Of a stretch of DNA of 64,000 nt, positions 41,894-51,739 are shown one piece after another. The DNA comes from Thereva unica. Taxonomy: Eukaryota > Arthropoda > Insecta > Diptera > Therevidae. Position 1 is the first letter of the stretch. Every line of letters starts with the position of its first letter. The DNA lies in contig OX465281.1 of NCBI GenBank assembly GCA_949987705.1, positions 99,046,326 through 99,110,325 of the forward strand, written 5' to 3'. Position numbers and translations under genes: made by a program. The notes beneath the pieces were generated by a model. It saw nothing but the letters and a program-made list of their open reading frames with translations, was not told the origin of the DNA and did no database searches.

Positions 41894-42396
41894 TAAATCA
41901 CCACTTTTCACTTTGGAACACTTGTATCGCCTTTATAATCAAAACTGACTCGATAGCGGCTGCCAGGCGCTTTTATATAGGCAGCTCCACCTTTGTCTAC
42001 TTTCTGGAACCTTCGTTTTCTGGTTCCTTGTGGTATGTTCTTTTATTTCCTTAAGTTTCGACCAGCTTGAAGTTGTCTTCGCTTATCGCTCGTTAGTTTA
42101 GTACATAAATTCTTAGTTCAGACAACAACCGAAAATCGTTGATTCATCCTCTCGACAAACAGATGGCGCATAATCATCACAATATTTTTCCTAGGAAATT
42201 CGTCGTCAGATGTAGGTGGCGAATCCGGGGCTGTATAATTGTCACAAAGTTTTCTACCTCATTGTTTCTTTCTATAATCAGATGAGTACTTCTTCCATTC
42301 TTTTCTTATATTTCTTTGCTCTCGTGGGGTCATATCCTTAACAGATTTTCGCTGTCCCTTCTCCTTCTTTAAATTTGGGTTCTTTGCAAGCGGCAT

Positions 42397-42559
42397 GTTG
42401 GTATAAAATAGATAATCAACACCTATTCAGAAAATACGGCCAATAAGTACTATACAATATATGTATTCATACTACATTTAAATAACTTGTCTACTTTCTT
42501 AAGTTAATAAACACATTGAAGGACAAGTCAATCTGAATAATTGTCCAATAAATATTATA
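42397..42559. other. Short upstream region of gene 2
   Basis: AT-rich; would contain the promoter or 5' UTR of gene 2. No motif stands out. Confidence 0.4.
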
Positions 42560-43301
42560 CAGGGTGTATCAGTGAAAATATTGAAACGCCTGGCTGTGAA
42601 TAGGTCTTGGATAGACGAACAAAAAATCGTATGGGTGGGGGAAGTCATAACGGTGTATCCGCTAGGGCGTTTTGAAACTTTTTTGGTAGAGGTTTACATA
42701 TTACCCTGTATTTTTGTAACCCTATTAGACATTTTCACGAAAAAGGCAGAAATGTACGGAGAAAACTCCCACCTATATAAACCTGCAAAAGTCAAGGTTT
42801 CGATCCACCAACGTCCAGAGTTATGAGTAGTAAATTTTTTTATATTTTCACTAAAATTTCAACTTTAACCACATTTTTCTACAAAAAGTACGTAAGTATT
42901 TTTTTTACAAAATTGGAAAGCTTGGACAATTTCCTATGAATAAGTTATAGGAAATTTTAATGTTAAAATTGGCCTTATTTGGTGCTTATTTGGTACTTTT
43001 CGACAAAACTTAGGTGGACAAACTCAGGTTTGACGACTCATAACAATGGACGTTGGTGGGTTGAAACCTTAACTTTTACAGTTTTAGATAGGTGGGAGAA
43101 TTCTGCGTAGATTGCTGCTTTATTCATGAAAATATCTAATAGAGTTACCAAAATACAGAGTACGTAATGTAAACTTCTACCAAAAAAGTTTCAAAAAGGC
43201 CGTAGCGGCTAAACCGTTATGATTCTCCCGCCCCCACCTATACGATTTTTTGTTCGTATATCCAAGACCTATCGTTTTGGCATTTCCACTGATGCACCCT
43301 G
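42560..43301. mobile_element. 742-bp foldback element, arms of about 290 bp
   Basis: Ends CAGGGTGTATCAGTG and, inverted, CAGGGTGCATCAGTG. The arms pair for about 290 bp (for example GGTCTTGGATAGACGAAC with its inverted partner at 43250-43275, and CCACCAACGTCCA near 42805 with TGGACGTTGGTGG near 43045). Left flank is TA, right flank is not, so the duplication is unclear. Non-coding; ends recall Tc1/mariner-type MITEs. Confidence 0.8.
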
Positions 43302-43720
43302 GGGCTGACGAAGTAACTGGATCAGCACTACTTGTCACAGCAAATCTCTCCTCTACACTTATTTACAAAATGGCCGCTGCAAAAGGAGTGCAGTCTGTAG
43401 ATCATTTCATCTCCTTCTTTAAAACCAACTGAATTGCATTCCCTCTACACCCATATAATACCGCGAAATTTTAAAATCCGTTAATGGCTAGGGACTGATT
43501 ATTAAAATTGAGGACACTAATTTCGACCTTAGGAAACACATTTATTGTTTTTTTAAATTGCAAAAAAATGATGTAAATACTTTAATATTAAAAAATTGTA
43601 AAGAAAATTAAAAATTAAATTTTTTTCGAAATATGGATACCCAAACGCAAAATTTCGGTGCACGGACATGGCTAGGGACTGACCTTTGGGGTCAATAAAT
43701 ATGATTTCAAGAGTATAGTG
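43302..43720. other. Unclassified stretch
   Basis: The word ATGGCTAGGGACTGA occurs twice (near 43484 and 43667), suggesting a duplicated segment. No gene seen. Confidence 0.45.
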
Positions 43721-44029
43721 TGTGGCAGCACCAAAGTATTTTGGCAGCACACAAAAAGTTTCGCCAAGTTAAAAGAAGAAGAAGAGAGAGACTTGTCAAC
43801 TGCGAACGAAGCCGAAAAGACGCGCGCTGATTTTATAAAAATGAATTTATTAATATAACCCTTTAGAAATTTTGTAATAGTTCATTAAAACGAAATTATT
43901 GTTTTGTTAATATCGTAATAATCTTGTTGTCGAAAGGAAATTATTTTAAGTTAATAAAGTTAAGCGTGTAAACTTCTTATTAATTTCGGTAATCCTCTCC
44001 ACGTTCTCGAATAGCCACCAGCACCCACA
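43721..44029 (+). repeat. Probable G4 LTR (5' LTR)
   Basis: Starts TGTGGCAGCACCAAAG and ends GCACCCACA, with TGGCAGCAC repeated near the start. It is followed after three bases by a primer-binding-like TGGTGACCCCGT. Its partner LTR is not in the window, so the call rests on position relative to the PBS and the gag at 45442. Confidence 0.55.
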
Positions 44030-44032
44030 AAA

Positions 44033-44048
44033 TGGTGACCCCGTAAAC
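44033..44048 (+). promoter_or_regulatory. G4 primer-binding site candidate
   Basis: TGGTGACCCCGTAAAC begins with the TGG expected from a tRNA CCA end and is of a form used by many insect gypsy elements. The tRNA is not assigned. Confidence 0.55.
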
Positions 44049-44689
44049 CGCTCCGCGAAACCGATTTAAAAAAATCGCGTGTACGAAAAACACAAAATAA
44101 AATAAATGGTTAAAAAAATTTTTAAAAAAAATTCTTTTCATTAACTAAAAAATGTACTGAAAAGTAAAAAATAAAAAATATTTTAAAGAAAGCGTGAAAT
44201 TTCAATTTTAATGTAAAAGTTAATTAAAAGAATGGCGCATTTGAACTCAAGTTGAACCCAAGTCTAACTACATGTAAACGGGAGTCGAGTTGGGTTAAGG
44301 TTGACTGAACTCGACTCAGCTCTGCTACCTGGGTTTAGTTGAAATTAAGCATACGGACATGAGTTCAGTATTTGAGTAGTTGAATTTAGTTGACAGCAGC
44401 ATCTCTGTGTTTGTTTGTGATTATTTGTAACGTGTATTGCTTCTTTATTATCAACTCACCCTTAACTCAACTATTCATCTCATCATTCATACACATTAAC
44501 CACCCGAACTACGAGTGTGTGCAAAATTGGAAGTTGATCGGTTATATTTTCTACTTTTTAGTCTATTATAAGCTTTCCGCAATTTAGTGTTGGCCACCAT
44601 TTTGAATTTGGAATGACGCCACATAGCTTATTGTGTTCTACCTGTCATATCCTTTCATTTGATACCCATGTCAGAGGGCCGCGGAGCAC

Positions 44690-45365
44690 AATTTCAAAAA
44701 TCGGGCGCCATTTTGGAACCGCCATCTTGATATTTTTACAAAATGGCCAGATTGCATTGTCATCCAAACTAAACGTGTATGCAAAACTTCAGCTCTATCC
44801 GAAACCGGGAAGTGGGTCAAATTTAACTTCCAAGATTTGACGACAAACAGTGTAAGTTAAATAAAAGCGGGCGCCATTTTGGAACCGCTATCTTGATATT
44901 ATTACAAAATGGCCAGATTGCATTGTCATCCAAACTAAACGTGTATGCAAAATTTCAGCTCTATCCGAAACCGGGAAGTGGGTCAAATTTAACTTCCAAG
45001 ATTTGACGACAAACAGTGTAAGTTAAATAAATCGGGCGCCATTTTGGAACCGCCATCTTGATATTTTTACAAAATGGCCAGATTGCATTGTCATCCAAAC
45101 TAAACGTGTATGCAAAATTTCAGCTCTATCCGAAACCGGGAAGTGGATCAAATTTAACTTCCAAGATTTGACGACAAACAGTGTAAGTTAAATAAAAGAA
45201 TTTAAAAAGAGGAACCGCCATCTTGATATTTTTACAAAATGGCCAGATTGCATTGTCATCCAAACTAAACGTGTACGCAAAATTTCAGCTCTATCCGAAA
45301 CCGGGAAGTGGGTCAAATTTAACTTCCAAGATTTGACGACAAACAGTGTAAGTTAAATAAAAGAA
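44690..45365 (+). repeat. Tandem array, four units of about 165 bp
   Basis: Unit: GGCGCCATTTTGGAACCGCC, ATCTTGATATTTTTACAAAATGG-type middle, CATCCAAACTAAACGTGTA, CTCTATCCGAAACCGGGAAG, ending GACGACAAACAGTGTAAGTT. Four units at about 44690, 44866, 45032 and 45205 (the last lacks its first bases). The array lies between the G4 primer-binding site and gag. The sequence just before it (44545-44690) matches the satellite at 2753. Confidence 0.9.
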
Positions 45366-45441
45366 TTTAAAAATAATTAAAAATTGGCTTGTTTAGTACG
45401 GAAAAGTTTTTTAGTTTTTTAATAAATAAAAAAACAACCGA

Positions 45442-45930
45442 ATGGAGAATAAACAGGAAGAAAACTCCAACAATACCGGGGAGGAGAAAACAGCGCAAAT
45501 AACTCGCGTGGTCATTAAAATACCACCATTTTGGTATGAACAACCGAAAATATGGTTCGCTCAAATTGAGGCGCAATTTTCTGTCGGTGGCATCAAAACC
45601 AATTTAACAAAATTCAACACCGTCGTAAGCGCCATAGAATCCCAAATTTTGGCAGAGGCCATTTTGTCACCACCCGAACAAGGAAAATATGACAATTTAA
45701 AAAGCATCATCCTGGAACGTTTTGGGGACAGCGAGGAAAAGAAAATAAAGAAATTACTATCTGAAGTTGATTTAGGGGACAAAAAGCCGTCCCAACTTCT
45801 AAATGAATTACGAGACTAAGGCGGAACGCAAATCAACAGCGAATTTTTAAAATCTCTTTGGCTTCAAAGACTTCCAAATCACGAGCTATATTACAAGCAT
45901 CTAACGAAGATCTTTCAGGTTTAGCAAAGC
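45442..45930 (+). pseudogene. G4 gag, N-terminal half
   Basis: ATG at 45442 (MENKQEENSNNTGEEKT), then IPPFWYEQPKIWFAQIEAQF, KFNTVVSAIESQILAEAIL, YDNLKSIILERFGDSEEKK and LLSEVDLGDKKPSQLLNELRD, all hallmark blocks of this insect gypsy gag. A TAA stop comes at 45819; after it, GGTQINSEFLKSLWLQRLP continues in the same frame, and in another frame ILQASNEDLSGLAKQ near 45885 completes the capsid C-terminus. Homology ends near 45930. Sister family of G1. Confidence 0.85.
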
Positions 45931-46101
45931 AAACCATGTGTCCATCGCACTTGAAATCCGCAGGTTTTGATAAAACGATTTGGCGAAATCCAAATGTGTT
46001 TCAATCGCACCAAGCTTTTTTCGCTTGTCATAACAAACTTGCACATCAAATTTTAAAAACCTAATTATAGTCCAGTCGTGATGGAAAAATGTTAATGAAA
46101 C

Positions 46102-47311
46102 CCTCCAACAAAATGTTAACTCTCCAATTTGTTTTGTAAATAATAGTTTTTAGTGAGTAGAATATGTTAAAAAAAAGTTTCGGAAAATTGGTTGTACGCT
46201 ACCCCCAAAAACAACCCCCTAAAAACAGGAAAATCAGTTTTTTACTGATATCTCTTATACAGTAAGTCTTATCATAAAACAGTGTTTACGAAGTTTGTAG
46301 ATTAAGCGATTATCTACAAAAAATGATATTATACATTTTTTCGTACGAAGTGCCGTTCATGAGATATCGCCATTTTAAAGATTTAAAATATTCACATCCC
46401 CTAATTCGCAACTTGTATAGGTCATCAGACGTTCCATAAATTCTCTGTTGGACTACTTGACTAATATTTTCAGCGGTGATTCCTGGATGTATTTGGAGAA
46501 AAAAATTGTTCTACAGAGGGCGGATATCTCCACTATCCACTAAGATACAGGGTGTTTACGAAAGAGGAAAATGTTTTTTTTTAAATTTACTCAAATTTGA
46601 ATAACTTCTATACTAATTATCGTATAGCAACCTAATTAGGCTCATCTTTTAGCTAAATGTGTGCTCTTTTATTTGATATAAAGAACAAAAACTTGAGTGA
46701 CTCCGTTTAGAAGATATGTTGGTTCAAAGTATGAGCAAAATGTGAAAACGAAGAATATTGGGAATTTGCTCACACTTTAAACGTAGTGGATAGTACCTTA
46801 TCCGCCTGCTTGTAAACCTGCGTTTAGTGCATTGTCATAAAGATATTTAATGTTAATTAATTTCAAATGCAATAAAATCAATTATTGAAAAAATGGAAGA
46901 ATATTGTTTCATTTGTAAACAGAATTTTAGTCAGGGATTTTCGATATTTCTTTGAGAAGGTGAATTTTATTATTTTTTTAAGGTTGACATGGGCTATAGA
47001 CTAATTAGTGTAAAGCAACCTAATTAGGCTCATCTTTCCGGTAAATGTATATTCTTAAGGTTAAGTGACATCATTTAGAAGATATGTGGGTACAAAGTAG
47101 ATAATCGCTTAATCTACAAACTTCGTAAACACTGTTTTATGATAAGACTTACTGTATAAGAGATATCAGTAAAAAACTGATTTTCCTGTTTTTAGGGGGT
47201 TGTTTTTGGGGGTAGCGTACAACCAATTTTCCGAAACTTTTTTTAACATATTCTACTCACTAAAAACTATTATTTACAAAAAAAATTAGAGAGTTAACAT
47301 TTTGTTAGAGG
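46102..47311. mobile_element. 1.2-kb foldback element with near-identical arms
   Basis: Arms 46102-46325 and 47090-47311 are inverted copies with only a few mismatches by eye (for example GTTGTACGCTACCCCCAAAA pairs with its reverse complement near 47210). Ends CCTCCAACAAAATGTTAAC and, inverted, CCTCTAACAAAATGTTAAC. The loop (46450-47090) has two related segments around TTTAGAAGATATGT. No coding signal; TSD not resolved. Confidence 0.85.
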
Positions 47312-47675
47312 TCAAAAGCCCTAACAAATGGACTATTATATCAAGAAAACTGAGGAATTTGGAAAGAATAGGCTGTAAAATAAGGAAAAAATATAAACAT
47401 TCATTTAAGCTCCATTTTAAACGTTAAAGATAGAAAATTTAAAAATGACAAATTCCTACTGTCAAAATTTTTAACAGCTGAGAAATTTCCCCAAGCTGAG
47501 TACATTTGCTGAATAGGCTGAATAGTCATTACCAAGATTTCTTTCGAGATTTCATTGAAATCTCCTCCGAAAGGCGATTTCATTTTATATGCTAAAACAT
47601 GAGATTTCAAACGAGATTTCGTCCGAAATCCTCATTTTTGCCGAAATCGGAAGATTTCGAGTGCGATGGAAACAT
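47312..47675. other. Unclassified stretch
   Basis: GAGATTTC and GAAATC words cluster at 47530-47660. No gene seen. Confidence 0.45.
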
Positions 47676-47679
47676 GGTA

Positions 47680-48883
47680 TTAGTATCATCTTCCTTTACT
47701 TGGGTTTCATTAATCATATTCTCAAGTTCTTCATCGTATGATTCACTCGTATTCATTGACAATGTAGCCAAATTCCTTTCATCAAATCTTACATCCTAAT
47801 ACTACGAGTCTTATCATTCCAACAGCGGTACCCATTTGCACCGTAACCAACCAAAGTGCATTCTACACATTTGTTATCAAATTTATACCGTTTTTCTTTA
47901 GTAATTAAGGTGAATGCTCTACATCCAAAAATACGCAAGTTAGATAGATCCGGTTTATAGCCAAAGCATAATTCATACGATGTTATGTTTTGAAGTGCAT
48001 TTGTGCAGCTACGATTAGTTAAGAAAGTCGCCGTGAGAATAGATTCACCCCACCTAGTCTACGAGGTTCTTTCAGCATTGCTATTCCTTTTTCCAATAAT
48101 TTTCCTGTTCATCCTTTTAGACACGCAATTCAATTCGGGAGAATAAACAGTCGTATACTCAATAGTTACTCCTTCTAATTTACAGAATTGCTTCAGTTCT
48201 TTTGCACAGTATTCACCACCCTGATCACATCTACATCTTAAACGATCTAATTTCAAGCCGTGAAGCTTCAGCCATTGCTTTGTATTCCTTCATGGTACAA
48301 TAATACAAGGTAGGCTCATAAGGAAAAGCTCTGTTTCCATCTTTAAAAGCTTAAACGCAATTTGTTAGAGAAAAGATCTGAGTGACGTCAGGGGAAAGCT
48401 TTTTTCACTTATGAACTGAGATCTGAGTGACGTCATGAAGCTAGAGCTTTTCGTTATGAGCCTACCTTGTATTATTGTACCATGGTATTCCTTGAAACAT
48501 CCAACAACTTCCGACTTTTGTGCGATTAAATATGTAACCACCACATGAGTGTAATCGCCATTGAATGTCACGAAAAATCTTTTACCATCGTATGTGACCA
48601 CATTATATGGTTCACAGACGTCTGAGTGAACTAATTCTAAAGGACGTTTAGCTCTAGTACGGGTTCCTTTGAAGGGAAGCCTAGACTGCTTTGCCATCAC
48701 ACAACTCTCACAAAAAACACTGTTGGTGCTTAACTTGTCATTTATGTCCGTAACCATGTTTTTATTAATTAATTTGCACACATTTGGCATTCTCAAGTGT
48801 CCAAATCTTCTATGCCATAAGATATTTTTGTTAACTTGGTTTGTTGCTGCGTTAGCCGTAGTATTAATAATATTGCACCTCAT
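47680..48883 (-). pseudogene. Copia GAG-pre-integrase and integrase
   Basis: Zinc-binding H-H-C-C region: LWHRRFGHLRMPNVCKLI and SVFCESCVMAKQSRLPF. Core: PLELVHSDVCEPYN (first Asp), FNGDYTHVVVTYLIAQKS, then after a MITE CRCDQGGEYCAKELKQF (second Asp) and YSPELNCVSKRMNRK, where the usual NGVSER reads NCVSKR, replacing the catalytic Glu with Lys. The C-terminal part GESILTATFLTNRS, YELCFGYKPDLSNLRIFGC and CTLVGYGANGYRCWNDKTR follows in broken frames to about 47690. Cannot be active. Confidence 0.9.
48291..48484. mobile_element. 194-bp MITE with 9-bp TSD in copia integrase
   Basis: 42-bp inverted ends, one mismatch, starting CATGGTACAATAATACAAGG. The 9-bp TSD GTATTCCTT is exact at 48282-48290 and 48485-48493. 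Inside, GATCTGAGTGACGTCA occurs twice. A 9-bp duplication suggests a Mutator-like family. Confidence 0.93.
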
Positions 48884-49328
48884 CCGTACAGTCCATTCTT
48901 CAGTTCACCTTCAGCTATAACTTCGTTTTTCATCCAAATCGTTGCTTTACCGTTTCCAAAGATAACTTTTCCTCCTTTTTTGTCAATTTGACTAACAGTT
49001 GATGGTACAACAAGGACATTTTTAATCGTTCCGTCCTTCTCTCCCCCATTGACAGCAGAAGATATATTCACATGACCTGCTTTCATAGCTTCCATTGATT
49101 CACCTTCTTTGGCAATGTTTATCTAGAAGATATTCTTTAAAGAAGTCACTTGTGATATCAGGCGTTGGTCGTTAACTATATGATCTGTGCAACCAGAATC
49201 TATTATGTACATCATTTCTTCTGATTTGTTGTGAATTTTAGAATTTGCACTCATTAAAGCAAAAGATTTATTGTTTTTATTGCAGCTGATGACATTAGAT
49301 TCTTTATTTTGGTTAGTGCGGCACCTCT
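48880..49328 (-). pseudogene. Copia protease and downstream linker
   Basis: Protease block MMYIIDSGCTDHIVNDQRL with DSG, the copia form. After a frameshift near 49125, MEAMKAGHVNISS, IKNVLVVPSTVSQIDKKGG and VIFGNGKATIWMKNEV follow, the region between protease and integrase. The left boundary at 49328 is where the 49329-50029 MITE interrupts the reading from the gag knuckle. Confidence 0.85.
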
Positions 49329-50029
49329 GCCGCCTTAAGCAAAAACCTTGGTAACTGCTCAAAACATTTTTCGACGAAAAAATGGTTCGAAATTCATAAA
49401 CGTGCCATTTTTCTTAATGGACATTTCAAAACAACATTTCATTCTTAGTGAAATTTACTTCTTTTTCTAATGATGATACTAAAAATCTAAAAAAAAAACT
49501 ATTTTACCCATAAAAAATCAGTTACTGTTTTTTAATTTTGAACATTTATAAGCGTTTTTACCGTTACTGTCGATCGTAGCCTGCAGTTACCGTGTTTTGG
49601 CTTACGGCGTCTCAAATCATAAGTAAAAAAAGCCATAACTACAGCAGTTACTGTTTTCTTCTTTATCGACGAATGACATTTTGCCTTTTCTTGGCATTAT
49701 AATAATGTTTATGTAATTGACAAAAGAGACTTTTTCAGTATTTTTTATTCGTCGTATAAAAAAGTAGTTCTTTCATTAATAATCAAAAATTAACAGTCCA
49801 AACGATTTTTCACAACAATCTCAATAGACGGTTTTTTTCCTAACGAAAACACTAATATTTCTAGAATCCGTAAGTGAAAGTTTATAACTTTTATATACTA
49901 GCGATAAAAAAACACTTTTTTTCATCACTTTTATTTATTCTAGGATAAAATCAATTCATTTATTCAAAAAATCTCAATTTTCGAAAATTTTGCAGTTACC
50001 AAGGTTTTTCTTTCAAGCGGCCGTATTGG
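49329..50029. mobile_element. 700-bp MITE splitting the copia gag zinc knuckle
   Basis: 18-bp perfect inverted core AAAAACCTTGGTAACTGC (about 49341-49358 and 49992-50009), extended outward by CTGCCGCCTTAAGC on one side and a similar GGCCGCTTGAAAG on the other. Leaving it out brings the last Cys of the CX2CX4HX4C knuckle back to its place after FKCGKRGHKSN, which is how I placed the ends (within a few bases). No duplication resolved. Confidence 0.75.
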
Positions 50030-51149
50030 ATTTATGTCCTCTTTTTCCGCATTTGAAGCACACAATACTGAGTTTCTGAGTTTTACTTTTAGTATAAAAC
50101 GATACAGGAATATTAGTTTCTGAACTAGACACATTCATATTTTTCGTTTCTTGCTTCAATTCTTCTTCTAGCAGACGACTCTTAACACGTTCAAGGGTTA
50201 AATCACTCTCCTCAAGAGTTTCTAGAGCAGTAACAACATGCACATAGGAGTCAGGCATGGCCATTAACAAATCGACGATAATTTCTATTACTACGTTTCC
50301 ATGACAGCTTGAGTACTCGAAGGCTTGAAAATCTCAAGAACTCGAGCGCGTATATGCTCTGCCTACTTGAAGCGGCATATTAGCTTGAAATGAGCTTGAG
50401 TTCTTTAGCTGTCATTTGAAGTTACTATTATATTTCTTCCTTTTATCGTGCTTTTATTTCTTCATTAATATTTTTGCCTACTCATATTCCCACAAATTAC
50501 CTTTAGACACATTTACAAGTTTAAATTTCGCACTTTCGAGCACTCAAGCTTTCAAGCTCGGTTTACATGACAAGCACTCGAGCCGATCACAAAAATCTTT
50601 TTTATCGACTCCAGTGGAGCTGCTTGCGTTTACATTTGTACTTGAAGTACGCTTCAAGCTGTCATGGAAACGCACTATATGTCGTCAACGTTGCCTCCCG
50701 TCGACTGCAGCTTCAAATTCTTTGAAAAATAAATTTAAGGTCGCACCTACCTCACGCTTAAGTGACATTAACTTCTTCTTCAAATAAATTTTTGTTGCGA
50801 TTGATTTTCTCTCAAAAACTGAATCAAGAGCAGTAATCATCTCGAAAGCAGTATCTTTTTCTCGAACGTATTCGGCATGAGAATCGGCAATGCTTTTAAT
50901 TATAAGATTCATCGCCTTTGCGTCTTTAATAAGCCAGTCATTTTTCTTTACATCGTCTTCCTTTGGCTTTTTCATAATGTGATCCTTCAAATCCTTTTCT
51001 CTCCATAATGACATTAAACGAAATTTCCATATAGAGTAATCACTCCCGACGAACTGCGGCACGCCAATGTTATCTCTAGTTAAATCCCTTTTATTATTTT
51101 TCTTCACATGCTGGGCCCATAACCTATTGAAACAAGATATAAAACGCAA
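50030..51149 (-). pseudogene. Copia gag with zinc knuckle, split by a MITE
   Basis: N-terminal part (51149-50685; listed first codon is TTG, no clear ATG): VPQFVGSDYSIWKFRLMSLW, KNDWLIKDAKAMNLIIKSI, KDTAFEMITALDSVFERKS and LMSLKREVGATLNLFFKEF are blocks of the copia gag (UBN2-like). The MITE 50294-50672 intervenes. Then LLMAMPDSYVHVVTALETL, a linker and the knuckle start VCFKCGKRGHKSN (50040 region), whose last Cys lies across the second MITE. Gag forms the particle shell. Confidence 0.88.
50294..50672. mobile_element. 379-bp MITE in copia gag
   Basis: 19-bp perfect inverted ends CGTTTCCATGACAGCTTGA. CTCGAG- and CAAGCTT-like words fill the interior (TTCAAGCTC, ACTCGAGC). Flanks share ACTA near the junctions (TTACTA left, CACTATA right), perhaps the duplication. 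Confidence 0.85.
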
Positions 51150-51150
51150 C

Positions 51151-51739
51151 TAACTTTTATTTCAAAATATAAATAAATCTTCTTCTTGTTTGGTTTGGTT
51201 TTGTATTATAATTAACAGCGTTTATCAATTCTCCAACAAACACAGCAATGGGAAGCTGTTGTGGCGTCTTTCCTTTTATTAGCGCCGCAATGTCGTCAAT
51301 TCAGATTATTATTGTTGGTTAAAATAAAACTCGATGTCCACAATTATAAACTTATGTAATATAATTTTTACAGCAATTATTTCACAAGCTTCTATAGTAG
51401 GACTACTTTTTACTTCACATTATGACTGACTGACTGACTGAGGAGAAGTGAAATCGGATGGTACTTTTCGGATTTGGTTTCTCGAAAATTCTTGGTTTCT
51501 CGAAAATTATTTTTGGTGTTGCCAATGCAGTGGCGACATGCTGCTACACTGTAATATCTCCAGTTTTAGTGTTTCCAGAGGAGGAAATATATTAAGATTT
51601 TTGTTGTGATTAACCTTGATATATTTTAAAATTTAAATTTATTATTATTTATATAAATTAATTTTTATGAAGTTGCCTATTTGGTCAAGGGAAGCAGTGC
51701 TTCCTTTGCTTCCAAAGAGGAACCGCCACTGCTGTTGAG
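51151..51739. other. Unclassified stretch
   Basis: No gene seen. A short TGAC repeat (GACTGACTGACTGA) lies near 51424. Confidence 0.5.

Larger units (their letters stand above)
36223..42181 (-). mobile_element. G3: gypsy deletion derivative with an RTE insertion in its 5' LTR
   Basis: Minus strand. LTRs 36223-36703 (3') and 39094-42181 (5', split by the LINE at 39286-41893), ends TGT...ACA as seen on the plus strand, TSD ATAT at 36219-36222 and 42182-42185. Gag and protease are present, then the sequence jumps to the integrase tail: RT, RNase H and the integrase core are absent. It inserted in gene 2. At least six substitutions separate the LTRs by eye, so it is older than G2. Confidence 0.9.
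39094..42181 (-). repeat. G3 5' LTR, split by an RTE LINE
   Basis: LTR sequence at 39094-39285 and 41894-42181 together matches 36223-36703. The LINE fills the gap, with about four LTR bases (CACT) lost at the junction. Confidence 0.9.
32521..42396 (-). pseudogene. Gene 2: TE-type gene of unknown function, split by two insertions
   Basis: Minus strand. ATG at 42396-42394 (MPLAKNPNLKKEKGQRKSV), then a basic region and TAPDSPPTSDDEF, up to 42186. Gypsy G3 follows; coding resumes at 36222 (VPELLNINRNNENV) with a coiled coil (KRRSLHQRKLRNKELQTKCA), then DDSNSRTTAGKKECI, KKQKRYLLDSFKNLHKKFL, YSLFCRLRPFSVVPPK, DRDTCACVVHEN, a CCDRYSEKC...C..C cysteine cluster and STKVLPY. The 32580-35337 transposon intervenes, and KFDNSEDILVKHW ends it at about 32525. 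Counting each ATAT duplication once keeps one frame across both insertions. Damage: in-frame TGA near 42290, frameshift near 35640, no C-terminus. Resembles uncharacterised TE-associated proteins of insects and cnidarians; function unknown to me. Confidence 0.72.
47676..51150 (-). mobile_element. Ty1/copia element (gag to integrase), cut by three MITEs
   Basis: Minus strand: gag 51149-50030, protease and linker 49328-48880, integrase 48883-47680. RT, RNase H and the 3' LTR are absent; no 5' LTR recognised beyond 51150. Three unrelated MITEs sit at 50294-50672, 49329-50029 and 48291-48484. It is a different copy and clade from 18371-19115. Confidence 0.88.
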
